From Tolypothrix sp. NIES-4075 (GTDB lineage Bacteria > Cyanobacteriota > Cyanobacteriia > Cyanobacteriales > Nostocaceae), in the NCBI RefSeq assembly GCF_002218085.1, contig NZ_BDUC01000003.1, positions 159,666-223,665 of the forward strand: a DNA stretch of 64,000 nt, in the 5' to 3' direction. A model generated the notes under the pieces. The model did not search any database. It saw only the letters and a program-made list of their open reading frames with translations, and was not told the origin of the DNA. Position numbers and translations under genes: made by a program. Positions 34,600-42,757 of this stretch are shown here, piece after piece. Numbering within the stretch: the stretch's first letter is position 1; every line of letters starts with the position of its first letter.

Positions 34600-35202
34600 T
34601 TAGCATACCTTAGCCAGCGTCACAATCTCAGCCTGATCCTGATATTTGCCCTGACGAGTATCGTAACTGATAGCGCAGGGTTCACCTTCTAAAAACAGCA
34701 ATTTCACTACACCATCATTAGCGTAGATGCGACAATCAGTACTCGAAGAATTGGAAAATTCTAAAGTAAGATGACCTCGCCATGTAGCCTCAGCAGGAGT
34801 TATGTTGGCTATAATGCCGCATCTTGCATAAGTAGATTTACCAATGCAAATTACAGTGATATTGCCCGGAACCTCTATCTTTTCCAAAGCAACCCCCAAA
34901 CCATAAGAGTGAGCAGGTAAGATAAAGTAACTCCCATTGGGATCTGTGTGCAGTTGTATTGGCTCCAGATTACAAGGATTAAAATTTTTCGGATCAACTA
35001 TAGTTCCAGGAAGGTGACGAAAAATGCGGAACTCAGCGGAGGAAAGCCTTAGATCATAGCCATAGGAAGATACACCATAGCTAATTACAGGTTGAACCTC
35101 TAAAGATGCGTCCTTTCGCACTTTGCAGATCAAGCTTGGCTCAAAGGGTGAAATCATACCTTGTTGAGCCATTTCAGCAATCCAGATATCGTTCTTGATC
35201 AC
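34600..35202 (-). CDS. dcd: dCTP deaminase, copy 2
   Basis: A 200-residue dCTP deaminase with the same active-site residues as copy 1 (GKSTYARCG and WRGHLTLEFSN, Glu148). It is the promoter-proximal member of the tandem pair; the stop-to-start gap to copy 1 is 28 bp, so both should be made from one transcript. An extra Cys ends the protein. Which copy is ancestral is not clear; both look intact. Confidence 0.93.
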   Translation of the reverse strand: MIKNDIWIAEMAQQGMISPFEPSLICKVRKDASLEVQPVISYGVSSYGYDLRLSSAEFRIFRHLPGTIVDPKNFNPCNLEPIQLHTDPNGSYFILPAHSYGLGVALEKIEVPGNITVICIGKSTYARCGIIANITPAEATWRGHLTLEFSNSSSTDCRIYANDGVVKLLFLEGEPCAISYDTRQGKYQDQAEIVTLAKVC

Positions 35203-35257
35203 AAGTTCACAGGTAATTTCAAGTGAATTACTAGGATATCCTGAAGTGGTATTTTGT

Positions 35258-35794
35258 TCACGGTCGATGACTGCGACGAATCTCTGTGATTTGATCCGCT
35301 ACATCTAGAAGAGATTTTGGCATCTCTGGTCCTGTGAGAATGATATCGACATTGGCAGGGCGTTTTGTCAGAAAGGCTAAAACTTCAATTTCGGGAATTA
35401 AGTTAAAGTTAATCGCCAAACTTAACTCATCTAAGACTACGAGAGAATACTTGCTTTCACAAACTACTTTTTGTGTATGTTGCCACAAATCTTGTAATGA
35501 TTCAATTTCAGTATCTTCTAAATGTGGTGTATCGATACAACGCGGCAAATCACAGCGAATCCAATCTAAGTTTTGTCCTAACTGTATGGGGTGCTGGTGT
35601 CCTTGATTAATACCACCTTTGAGGAACTGCACTACTAACACTGGTGTGCCTTGACTGGCAATTCTCAGTGCTTGAGCCATGACGCTTGTAAAAAAGTTAC
35701 GATACGAGCTAGTGAAAACTTGTACTAGTCCTTCAACCGGATATGGTAAGTTAAGGGTCGAATTTACGTTTTTGGATTCTAATTGGGCAACCAT
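35258..35794 (-). CDS. CobO/BtuR-like protein without P-loop
   Basis: A 178-residue protein with the later part of the cob(I)alamin adenosyltransferase CobO fold: VLVVQFLKGG, SLVVLDELSLAINFNLIPE (Walker B-like DEL) and RPANVDIILTGPEMPKSLLD with ADQITEIR. The position of the nucleotide-binding loop, normally G-[ND]-G-K-G-K-T-T, reads SSYRNFFTSVMAQALR instead, so ATP binding as in CobO should be lost. It may be a regulator or have a different ligand. The gene follows the dcd pair on the same strand by about 55 bp upstream, so it could lead that operon. Confidence 0.75.
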   Translation of the reverse strand: MVAQLESKNVNSTLNLPYPVEGLVQVFTSSYRNFFTSVMAQALRIASQGTPVLVVQFLKGGINQGHQHPIQLGQNLDWIRCDLPRCIDTPHLEDTEIESLQDLWQHTQKVVCESKYSLVVLDELSLAINFNLIPEIEVLAFLTKRPANVDIILTGPEMPKSLLDVADQITEIRRSHRP

Positions 35795-36139
35795 AATGTA
35801 ATGTTAAATAAAATACAAATAATTTTAGCGCTTTTGCTGAGGTTTTTTCTGGCAAATCTGCTTGTACAATCAAGCTATTTTTAATAAAGTGTGGTGTATT
35901 TGCCAACTCGATTTATAGTCAATCACTACGTTTGCCCTGAAGTCAAGACTAGTTAAGATTTATATTATTGCTTGTTGTTTCCAATTAATTGTCACAATGA
36001 GAACACGTATCGTCAAGTTTAGAGCAATTAAAAAAGCTATAACTATAGCTGAAAATTACTAAATGTTATATTGCCTGTTGGTTTGGGCAAAAAAGATTAT
36101 TGTTGGTTGTTAATTTGACAATATGAGGAGTGAGTATTT
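35795..36139. other. AT-rich divergent intergenic region
   Basis: This 345-bp gap separates the CobO-like gene from the adenylate kinase homologue and should contain both promoters. I see no repeat, hairpin or gene in it. AGGAG at 36126-36130 lies about 10 bp before the downstream GTG start. Confidence 0.5.
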
Positions 36140-36721
36140 GTGAGATTTGTGATTTTGGGAGGTTCAGGTTCGGGAAAAAGCACTCAAGCGCAAAGGCTTT
36201 GCAGACACTTTGATATTCCGTTGATTTCCACAGGTGAAATTTTAAGGGAAGCGCTAAAGTCGCAAAGCTCATGCTGCACGATCGCTAATATTAGCAGTAA
36301 TGGTCGCCATGTGCAGCCATATGTAGAAAAAGGTGAGTTAGTCCCAGATGAAACGATGATCGAGTTTATCCGAACTCGGCTGAACAAAGATGATATCAAC
36401 AGTGGTTGGGTGTTAGAAGGTTACCCCCGTACAGCTTTCCAAGCTGAAGAATTGGATTTTTTATTGAACGATTTACAGCAAAATTTAGATTGGGCAATTT
36501 ATTTACAAGTACCAGAAGCAGTTATGGTTACTCGCTCTTTAGGGCGAAGTCTTCCGGATGACCAACCAGAAATCGTTCAGCGCCGCGTCGAATTATTCTA
36601 CAATCGCACTATGAGCATTTTAGAGTATTACGATCGCTGTCGTCGCCTATTAACTATTAACGGCGATCAGTTACCAGATATGGTAGAGCAAAATATTCTC
36701 ACTCTCCTCTGTGTGCCTTAG
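36140..36721 (+). CDS. Adenylate kinase family protein
   Basis: A 193-residue nucleoside monophosphate kinase: P-loop GGSGSGKST (residues 7-15), ISTGEILREAL for AMP binding, LVPDETMIEFIRTRL and VLEGYPRTAFQAEELD with the conserved P-R. The LID region (SLGRSLPDDQPEIVQRR) is short and the Arg pair is present, so it is active-type. It is divergent from housekeeping Adk, and many cyanobacteria carry several. A Cys-rich insert (SSCCTIANISSNGRH) in the AMP-binding half is unusual. GTG start at 36140 is supported by AGGAG just upstream. Confidence 0.8.
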   Translation: MRFVILGGSGSGKSTQAQRLCRHFDIPLISTGEILREALKSQSSCCTIANISSNGRHVQPYVEKGELVPDETMIEFIRTRLNKDDINSGWVLEGYPRTAFQAEELDFLLNDLQQNLDWAIYLQVPEAVMVTRSLGRSLPDDQPEIVQRRVELFYNRTMSILEYYDRCRRLLTINGDQLPDMVEQNILTLLCVP

Positions 36722-36724
36722 AAG

Positions 36725-36860
36725 GAATGGGTAATGGGTAATGGGTAATGGGTAATAACTTTTCTCATTAGGAATTACCGCGTTCCCAATTTTGAATTGT
36801 CACGTTCCCACATTCCTACGTTCCCAATTCCCCATTCCCCATTCCCCATTTTCAACGCAG
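36725..36860. repeat. STRR tracts
   Basis: GGGTAAT units, ACGTTCCCA units and CCCATTC units lie between the adenylate kinase homologue and rph. Confidence 0.85.
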
Positions 36861-36901
36861 GTCTAATGTATTCTATATAAAAGTTCTGAGGCTACGAAAA
36901 C

Positions 36902-37639
36902 ATGGCTTGGCAGCGTCCAGACGGTCGGCAACCTTCCCAACTCCGTCCCATCAGCTTTGATGCCGGATTCACTCGCTTTGCACCCGGTTCGGTGCTGACA
37001 AAATGCGGTGACACTCAGGTACTTTGTACAGTCAGTGTGACTGAAGGAGTGCCGAAGTTTTTGAAAGGAACTGGCAAAGGTTGGCTGACTGCGGAGTATC
37101 GAATGCTGCCAGGAGCTACGCAGGAACGGCAAGAACGGGAATTAATGAAATTGTCTGGACGGACGCAAGAAATTCAACGTTTGATAGGACGCAGCTTAAG
37201 GGCAGCGGTGGATTTAGAGGTACTGGGAGAACGAACGCTGACTATAGATGCCGATGTGTTGCAAGCAGACGCAGGAACTAGAACAACAGCGATTACAGGC
37301 TCGTTTGTGGCGTTAGCTCATGCCATTTCTAAATTATTGCAGCAAGGAACGTTAGAGCGATCGCCTTTGGTCAAACAAGTAGCAGCAGTTTCTGTCGGGT
37401 TATTGCAATCCGAGGCATTTTTAGATCTAGACTACCTCGAAGACGTAGCCGCTGATGTGGATTTCAACGTCGTGATGAATCAAGATATGGGGATAATCGA
37501 AATCCAGGGAACTGCGGAAGAAAACAGCTTTAGCCGCATCCAGTTAAATCAGCTGCTAGATTTTGCCGAAAAAGGAATTCAGGAATTATTAATCGCGCAA
37601 CGAGAAGCGATCGCCGACTGGAAAACGCTTCTGGGTTAG
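36902..37639 (+). CDS. rph: Ribonuclease PH
   Basis: A 245-residue RNase PH: RPDGRQPSQLRPISFDAGFT at the start, GVPKFLKGTGKGWLTAEY, the MLPGATQERQERE loop, SGRTQEIQRLIGRSLRA with the phosphate-binding Arg residues, and DADVLQADAGTRTTAITG with the catalytic Asp. It trims 3' ends of tRNA precursors by phosphorolysis as a hexamer. Length is standard. Confidence 0.97.
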   Translation: MAWQRPDGRQPSQLRPISFDAGFTRFAPGSVLTKCGDTQVLCTVSVTEGVPKFLKGTGKGWLTAEYRMLPGATQERQERELMKLSGRTQEIQRLIGRSLRAAVDLEVLGERTLTIDADVLQADAGTRTTAITGSFVALAHAISKLLQQGTLERSPLVKQVAAVSVGLLQSEAFLDLDYLEDVAADVDFNVVMNQDMGIIEIQGTAEENSFSRIQLNQLLDFAEKGIQELLIAQREAIADWKTLLG

Positions 37640-37829
37640 TGGTTGGTTGGAGCGTTGGAGGGTGGGAGCGTGGTTGCTTGTCCTCACCTTTCCCCATTCT
37701 TCCCCTTTTCCCTTTTCCCTTTCCCCTTTCCCCTTCCCCATGATGTTAAGAGTTTCAAAAGGTAAAAAGGAGGATTGTCAGAATTTCGCTATTGTATTGC
37801 ACAGAAGCCGGCAACGTGAGGATGAAGTC

Positions 37830-38555
37830 ATGAGCAAAAAAATTGAAGTTTTATCGGATCAAGCAGCGCTAATTGAGCGATCGCTTGAATTGATATTATC
37901 TAAGCTGGAAACTGCTATTCAAGAGCGGGGACGGTTTACAATCGCTTTATCTGGCGGTAGCACACCTAAGCCGTTGTACGAAGCGATCGCTAATCAAAAA
38001 CTGACATGGGATAAAATTCATGTCTTTTGGGGAGATGAACGTTATGTCCCATCAGATCATCCCGATAGCAACGAACTGATGGCGCGTCGCGCGTGGTTAG
38101 ATCGCGTTGATATCCCAGGAGCCAATATTCACGCTACCCCTACTATGGATGGCGATCCAGCGGTGTCAGCAGCGAAGTATGAAAAGCATCTGCAAGAATT
38201 TTTTCGGGCTTCGCCTGGAGAATTTCCTTCTTTGGATGTAATATTGCTAGGAATGGGTGATGATGCACATACCGCATCTTTGTTTCCGCATACAGAAGCC
38301 TTAAAAGTAAGCGATCGCTTGATTACTGTAGGCAACAAAGACGCAAGTCAGCGCATAACCTTCACATACCCATTCATCAATGCTGCTCGTTGCGTTATGT
38401 TTGTCGTCGCTGGCGCTAATAAACGCCCAGCTTTAGCTCAAGTTTTCGCACCCAATGCGGATGATTTTACTTATCCATCTCGCTTAATTCAACCTCAAGG
38501 AGAACTTTGGTGGCTGCTGGATGCAGCGGCAGCGCAAGAACTTAAACAAAAATGA
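37830..38555 (+). CDS. pgl: 6-phosphogluconolactonase
   Basis: A 241-residue Pgl/DevB protein begun at the ATG at 37830 (MSKKIEVLSDQAALIERSLE). Earlier in-frame starts would translate STRR sequence. FTIALSGGSTPKPLYEAIA, HVFWGDERYVPSDHPDSNE and DVILLGMGDDAHTASLFP are the family motifs. It hydrolyses 6-phosphogluconolactone in the oxidative pentose phosphate pathway, which supplies reductant in the dark and in heterocysts. Confidence 0.95.
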   Translation: MSKKIEVLSDQAALIERSLELILSKLETAIQERGRFTIALSGGSTPKPLYEAIANQKLTWDKIHVFWGDERYVPSDHPDSNELMARRAWLDRVDIPGANIHATPTMDGDPAVSAAKYEKHLQEFFRASPGEFPSLDVILLGMGDDAHTASLFPHTEALKVSDRLITVGNKDASQRITFTYPFINAARCVMFVVAGANKRPALAQVFAPNADDFTYPSRLIQPQGELWWLLDAAAAQELKQK

Positions 38556-38888
38556 AGAATAAAGGATGAACGCTATGAGCGTCTTTGATAGGAGAAGGAT
38601 AAAACAGAATAAAGGTGTCAGTCGTCAGAATTAAGCATAATTATAGGTGTATTTTTCTACTATTCACCTGGCGGCGGTTTTAAACCGATTCATTCTGGCT
38701 TTTGACTTCTCAATTATTGAGCGAATAGCATTTGTGTGATTTTATACTATCTTTCTGACACATCATCCTTCAAAAGCGTAATTGTTAAAATCGAAAGCTA
38801 GAGTAGCTCCTTTCCCCAACTCGCTCTTCGGATTTTTCTGCGCTTGCTAACACTGTTTTACGATGATCTTGAACAAAGGCTTAAATCG
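38556..38888. other. Intergenic region, nothing specific
   Basis: This gap shows TATTCACCTGGCGGCGGTTTTAA-like sequence near 38662 and no clear hairpin or repeat. It should contain the promoter of the FHA gene. Confidence 0.45.
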
Positions 38889-39749
38889 ATGCTCGTCTGC
38901 CCTAACTGCAATCACCCCAACCCGGACGGCGCTGTCCAGTGTGAAGCTTGTTATACTCCGTTACCAACGACAAGTAACTGTCCCAGCTGTGGAGCAACCG
39001 TGCAAGCAGATGCCGCTTTCTGCGGTCAGTGCGGCTATAACCTGCACGCCACGACAGCCGCAGCAGTTGCACCAACCGTCGCGCCGGAAATACCTTTGGA
39101 AGTACAGCCGTCAGCTACACCTGACCCACTGTTAGAACTTTTACGACCAGATCCCTCAGGAGTCGGCGGAACTCCCAACTCCCAACCTGCTCCCTCACCT
39201 TTACCACCAACAGCGGTGGCAGCACCCCCAGAAAGCAGCACCCCACCAGAACCACCACCAACGATCGCAGCTCCACCAGAACCGGTCGCACCACCCGAAC
39301 CGGTCGCACCACCCGAACCGATCGCAGCTGCCCCGGAACCGGTCGCACCACCCGAACCGGTCGCATCTGCCCCGGAACCCGTCGCAACAAGCGCAACTGT
39401 CGCCAGAACCCAATTACAGCAGGTAACAGCGCGGCTAGTCCACGTCCAAAGCGATAGACAAATTGAATTGCCGCAAAGTCTCTCCGTGATTCATATCGGC
39501 AAACAAAATGACCGCATTCCCCCAGATGTAGATGTATCAGGATTTACTAATTCGGAAATTGTATCACGGATTCATGCAGATATTCGCGTTGAGGGAGACG
39601 CTCACTATATCGAAGATGTAGGCAGTTCTAATGGCACTTACATTAACAATTTGCCATTGTTACCAGGAAATCGACATCGCTTGCGACCAGGCGATCGCAT
39701 TAGCCTGGGTAAAGGAGACATGGTAACATTCCTGTTTCAAATATCTTAG
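38889..39749 (+). CDS. FHA domain protein with N-terminal zinc ribbons
   Basis: A 286-residue protein from the ATG at 38889 (MLVCPNCNHPNPDGAVQCEA). Two zinc ribbons fill residues 1-50 (CPNC...CEAC and CPSC...CGQC). Residues about 60-185 are a Pro/Ala/Glu-rich linker with repeated PPEPVA units. Residues about 195-286 are an FHA domain: LPQSLSVIHIGKQND, SEIVSRIHADIRVEGD and DVGSSNGTYINNLPL, with the S-R-x-H and N-G-T phosphothreonine-binding residues. Such proteins bind phosphoproteins, probably kinase substrates. An in-frame ATG 45 bp upstream is less likely. Confidence 0.87.
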   Translation: MLVCPNCNHPNPDGAVQCEACYTPLPTTSNCPSCGATVQADAAFCGQCGYNLHATTAAAVAPTVAPEIPLEVQPSATPDPLLELLRPDPSGVGGTPNSQPAPSPLPPTAVAAPPESSTPPEPPPTIAAPPEPVAPPEPVAPPEPIAAAPEPVAPPEPVASAPEPVATSATVARTQLQQVTARLVHVQSDRQIELPQSLSVIHIGKQNDRIPPDVDVSGFTNSEIVSRIHADIRVEGDAHYIEDVGSSNGTYINNLPLLPGNRHRLRPGDRISLGKGDMVTFLFQIS

Positions 39750-39989
39750 GCTCGCTGATTAATACTGGACACTTTCCGCTCAAGGCAATCTGCCCTTTCT
39801 TTTGTAAAATCCCAATCTTTTAGGACTCCTGGTTGAGCTTTGTAGTGGGCAATTTATTGCCCAACAAGCGCGTTAAAACGCTTACTACGAGCAATTCAAT
39901 CAAGAAATGAAACACCGGGCAACAGACAGTTAGCATAGATGAAAGTATACTCTTTGCAGTTAGGGTAATTACCTTAAGGAAAGTGACCG

Positions 39990-40733
39990 ATGAGCGAACG
40001 TTGGAAAGATTTTGAACCCTTGCTCAAAAATGAAGCCCCGTCTGCTGTTGACCGTATGGGGCTTACCTGGCTAATTGCAGCAGCGATCGCCACGATTGTC
40101 TTGTGGCAATTACCAATAGGCAATTACATTTTATACCCGTTTACCATCCTGGCAACTTGGTTTCACGAAATGAGTCACGGCTTGATGGCGCTGCTTTTAG
40201 GAGGACAATTTCGGAAATTAGAAATTTTTGGCGATGGTTCCGGTGTAGCAAGTTATGCCATGTCTTTATCTTTAGCACCGATTGGACCGGCATTAGTAGC
40301 AGCCGCAGGACCAATGGGACCACCAATCGCTGGATCTGCTTTAATTTTGGCTTCCCGTAGTTTCAAAGCCGCAACTTTAAGTTTAAAAATTTTAGGTGGT
40401 TTTTTACTGCTTTCAACATTAATTTGGGTGCGATCGCTTTTTGGATTAATCGCAATTCCCCTACTAGGTTTAATTATCTTGGCGATCGCGTTTAAAGCAC
40501 CGCGTTGGTTACAAGGATTTGCAATTCAATTTCTCGGTGTCCAAGCTTGTGTAAGTACTTACCATCAACTTGACTATTTATTTAGCTATAGTGCAGGTCC
40601 GTTGGGACTTTCGGATACAGCACAAATACAACAGCGCTTATTATTACCTTACTGGTTTTGGGGTGGATTAATGGCGATCGCCTCCCTCGTCATCTTAGTG
40701 CAAAGTCTCCGCATTGCCTATCGTTCGCGGTAA
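39990..40733 (+). CDS. M50 family membrane metalloprotease
   Basis: A 247-residue integral membrane protein with HEMSH (zinc-binding HExxH, about residue 63) in TWFHEMSHGLMALLLGGQ, and further hydrophobic helices including the GPALVAAAGPMGPPIAGSAL loop typical of M50B-like proteases. It is related to the site-2 protease-like family in cyanobacteria, which cleaves within membranes; a second metal-binding Asp motif is not obvious. The physiological substrate is unknown. It is transcribed alone after a region with the repeat GGGCAATTTATTGCCC (about 39848). Confidence 0.8.
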   Translation: MSERWKDFEPLLKNEAPSAVDRMGLTWLIAAAIATIVLWQLPIGNYILYPFTILATWFHEMSHGLMALLLGGQFRKLEIFGDGSGVASYAMSLSLAPIGPALVAAAGPMGPPIAGSALILASRSFKAATLSLKILGGFLLLSTLIWVRSLFGLIAIPLLGLIILAIAFKAPRWLQGFAIQFLGVQACVSTYHQLDYLFSYSAGPLGLSDTAQIQQRLLLPYWFWGGLMAIASLVILVQSLRIAYRSR

Positions 40734-40814
40734 TGGGTAACAAAAACTATGAAAAAGCGGTGTCGTTGGTTTATAAAGATTTAATATTAAATTACAAAGT
40801 CTTTTCTTAACAAC

Positions 40815-41933
40815 GTGAAGAAAGTTATTATTGTTGGCGCTGGTCCTGCTGGAGTTTTACTGGCACATTATTTATTGCGTCGCGGCACTCAATATAAGAT
40901 AGAAATTTACGAACGCCGTAGTGACTTACAAAAAGTTTCTTTGGCTAACTCTAGAACTATTCCTTATGGCATCAATGAAAGAGGACTAAGAGCTTTGAGG
41001 AAAATAGAAGGGTTAGAAGCAGCAGTTAAAGCAACTTGTGTAGAAAATCATGGCAGCATAATATATCAAAAAAATAAAATATTAGAGAATCGGTCTAAAA
41101 AAAAATATTCATTTAACACTGACCGAACTAGTTTATTAATAGCTCTCTTGTCACAATTAACTGAAAAATCTGACAATAAAGTTGAAATCCACTATGATTG
41201 CAAATGCACTAATGTTGATTTTGAAAACAAAACTCTGACCTTTGAGAAAGTTAAAGAAACAATCGCAGAAAATCAGACAGAATTTACGGTTGATTATGAC
41301 CTATTGATTGGTGCAGACGGAGCGCGTTCAATAGTGAGAACGCATTTACTCAATACCGAGTTTTTTGAATTTAAACAAGAGTATGCTTCTGCTTGCTACA
41401 AAACAGTTTTCTTATCAAGTAACAAAGAAAAAATAAGCAAAAACTTAAAACAAAATTTTCTTCATATCTGGAGAATAGAAGAAGGTATTACTTTTGGAAT
41501 AGTGCCTCAACTAAACGATAAGTTTATTGGAATTTTATTATTTTCAAAAAATACAAATAAAGTAGTTAATTTATCTAATAAAGAAGAGGTAATGGCATTC
41601 TTTCAGCAGAATTTGCCAGAGGTTACACCGCTAATTTCTGAAGAAGAAGCAGAAGCTTTTGTAAAAAGACCGATAGGAACACAATTAAGAACACGCTGCA
41701 ATCGCTATCATTATGGTGACAGTGTGCTAATTCTTGGAGATGCTGCCCATGCTGTTTCTTCGAGTCTCGGTCAAGGATGCAATAATGCTTTTGAAGACGT
41801 ACTAATATTTGATAGCCTTTTAGATGAGTATTCTGATGAATGGGCTACTGCTCTAGAGCAGTTTACTATCCGCCGACGACCAGACGTATATGCCTTGTGG
41901 GAACTCGACGCACATGTTATACCATTTCACTAA
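40815..41933 (+). CDS. FAD-dependent monooxygenase, truncated copy
   Basis: A 372-residue flavoprotein monooxygenase nearly identical to the gene at 42758-44065 up to about residue 365. It has the dinucleotide-binding IIVGAGPAGVLLAHYL, DYDLLIGADGARSIVR and GDAAHAVSSSLGQGCNNAFE motifs (FAD motif 2 and the GD motif of the KMO/PHBH class). The C-terminus ends early (HVIPFH), lacking about 60 residues of the intact copy, and the following DNA diverges. The start is GTG where the other copy has ATG. It is the first arm of a segmental duplication and may be non-functional. Confidence 0.8.
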   Translation: MKKVIIVGAGPAGVLLAHYLLRRGTQYKIEIYERRSDLQKVSLANSRTIPYGINERGLRALRKIEGLEAAVKATCVENHGSIIYQKNKILENRSKKKYSFNTDRTSLLIALLSQLTEKSDNKVEIHYDCKCTNVDFENKTLTFEKVKETIAENQTEFTVDYDLLIGADGARSIVRTHLLNTEFFEFKQEYASACYKTVFLSSNKEKISKNLKQNFLHIWRIEEGITFGIVPQLNDKFIGILLFSKNTNKVVNLSNKEEVMAFFQQNLPEVTPLISEEEAEAFVKRPIGTQLRTRCNRYHYGDSVLILGDAAHAVSSSLGQGCNNAFEDVLIFDSLLDEYSDEWATALEQFTIRRRPDVYALWELDAHVIPFH

Positions 41934-42216
41934 AAATATGATACATATAATTGCAGGTGCATTACTCGCCAAAAAACAATGTGTCGGGTTCTTAAACTAG
42001 AGATAAGGGAAACACAGGACGAGCTGCAAGAGTTGTTGAGGACTTTAGTAGTCATTTAGCAAGCCAAGGACTGAAGCCCTGACTACAAAAATGCAAAAAG
42101 CGCGATCGCTATGAACTCGGAACTAATTCCACTCTCAATATGACGAAGATTTCAGACGCTAATTGCCAACGAGATAGAAAATTTGCCCTCTGGATGATTC
42201 AATATAAAGCTTTCAC
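41934..42216. other. Decayed downstream arm of the duplication
   Basis: This stretch matches 44212-44580 with deletions. It includes a palindromic repeat (TAGTCATTTAGCAAGCCAAG near 42048), a copy of the GCGCGATCGCTATGAA segment and a fragment of the small remnant gene (ATGACGAAGATTTCAGACGC near 42139). Confidence 0.7.
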
Positions 42217-42660
42217 ATCCTCATTATTTCTCAAACCGTGTTTCACAGACGATCTTCCAGACTGTGAAAACTGATAATGGCAATTCTCCCACCGGGTAAA
42301 AGCGCTGATGGGGCTTTTTGTATAAACGTTTCTAGAGACTTTAACTCATCGTTAACGACAATGCGTAAAGCTTGAAAGACGCGAGTAGCTGGGTGAATTC
42401 TCCCATAGCGGTATTTGGGGGGGACAGAATAAGCGATCGCTTCAGATAATTCCGTCGTCGTCTAAAACGGACGTTTTTCGACAATTCGTCTAGCAATGCG
42501 TCGCGAAAGTCGTTCTTCACCGTATGTAAAGAAAATATTTGCTAACTCTGTTTCATCCCAATCATTAATCACATCAGCAGCTGTTAACGATTGTCCTCGA
42601 TCCATCCGCATATCCAAAGGAGCGCTAGAGCGAAAACTAAAACCGCATGACGCTGTGGCA
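42217..42660 (-). pseudogene. Fragment of rsmH
   Basis: About 440 bp match 44690-45195 inside the intact rsmH gene, with point changes, a roughly 110-bp deletion at the 3' side and a disrupted frame (for instance CGTCGTCGTCTAAAACGG). The fragment ends near 42660, where sequence joins the leader of the second monooxygenase copy. Confidence 0.9.
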
Positions 42661-42757
42661 ATGGTATTATTTTGGTGGATAATTCTTTATGGAATGTATC
42701 GTCGTCGTTGGTTTATAAAAATATAATATTAAATTACAAACTATTTTATTAAAAACA

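Noticed and set aside
37647..37829. Extended N-terminus of 6-phosphogluconolactonase.
   Set aside because: The extra 61 residues are low-complexity (FPFSLSPFPF) from CCCCTTT repeats; the family starts at the ATG at 37830.
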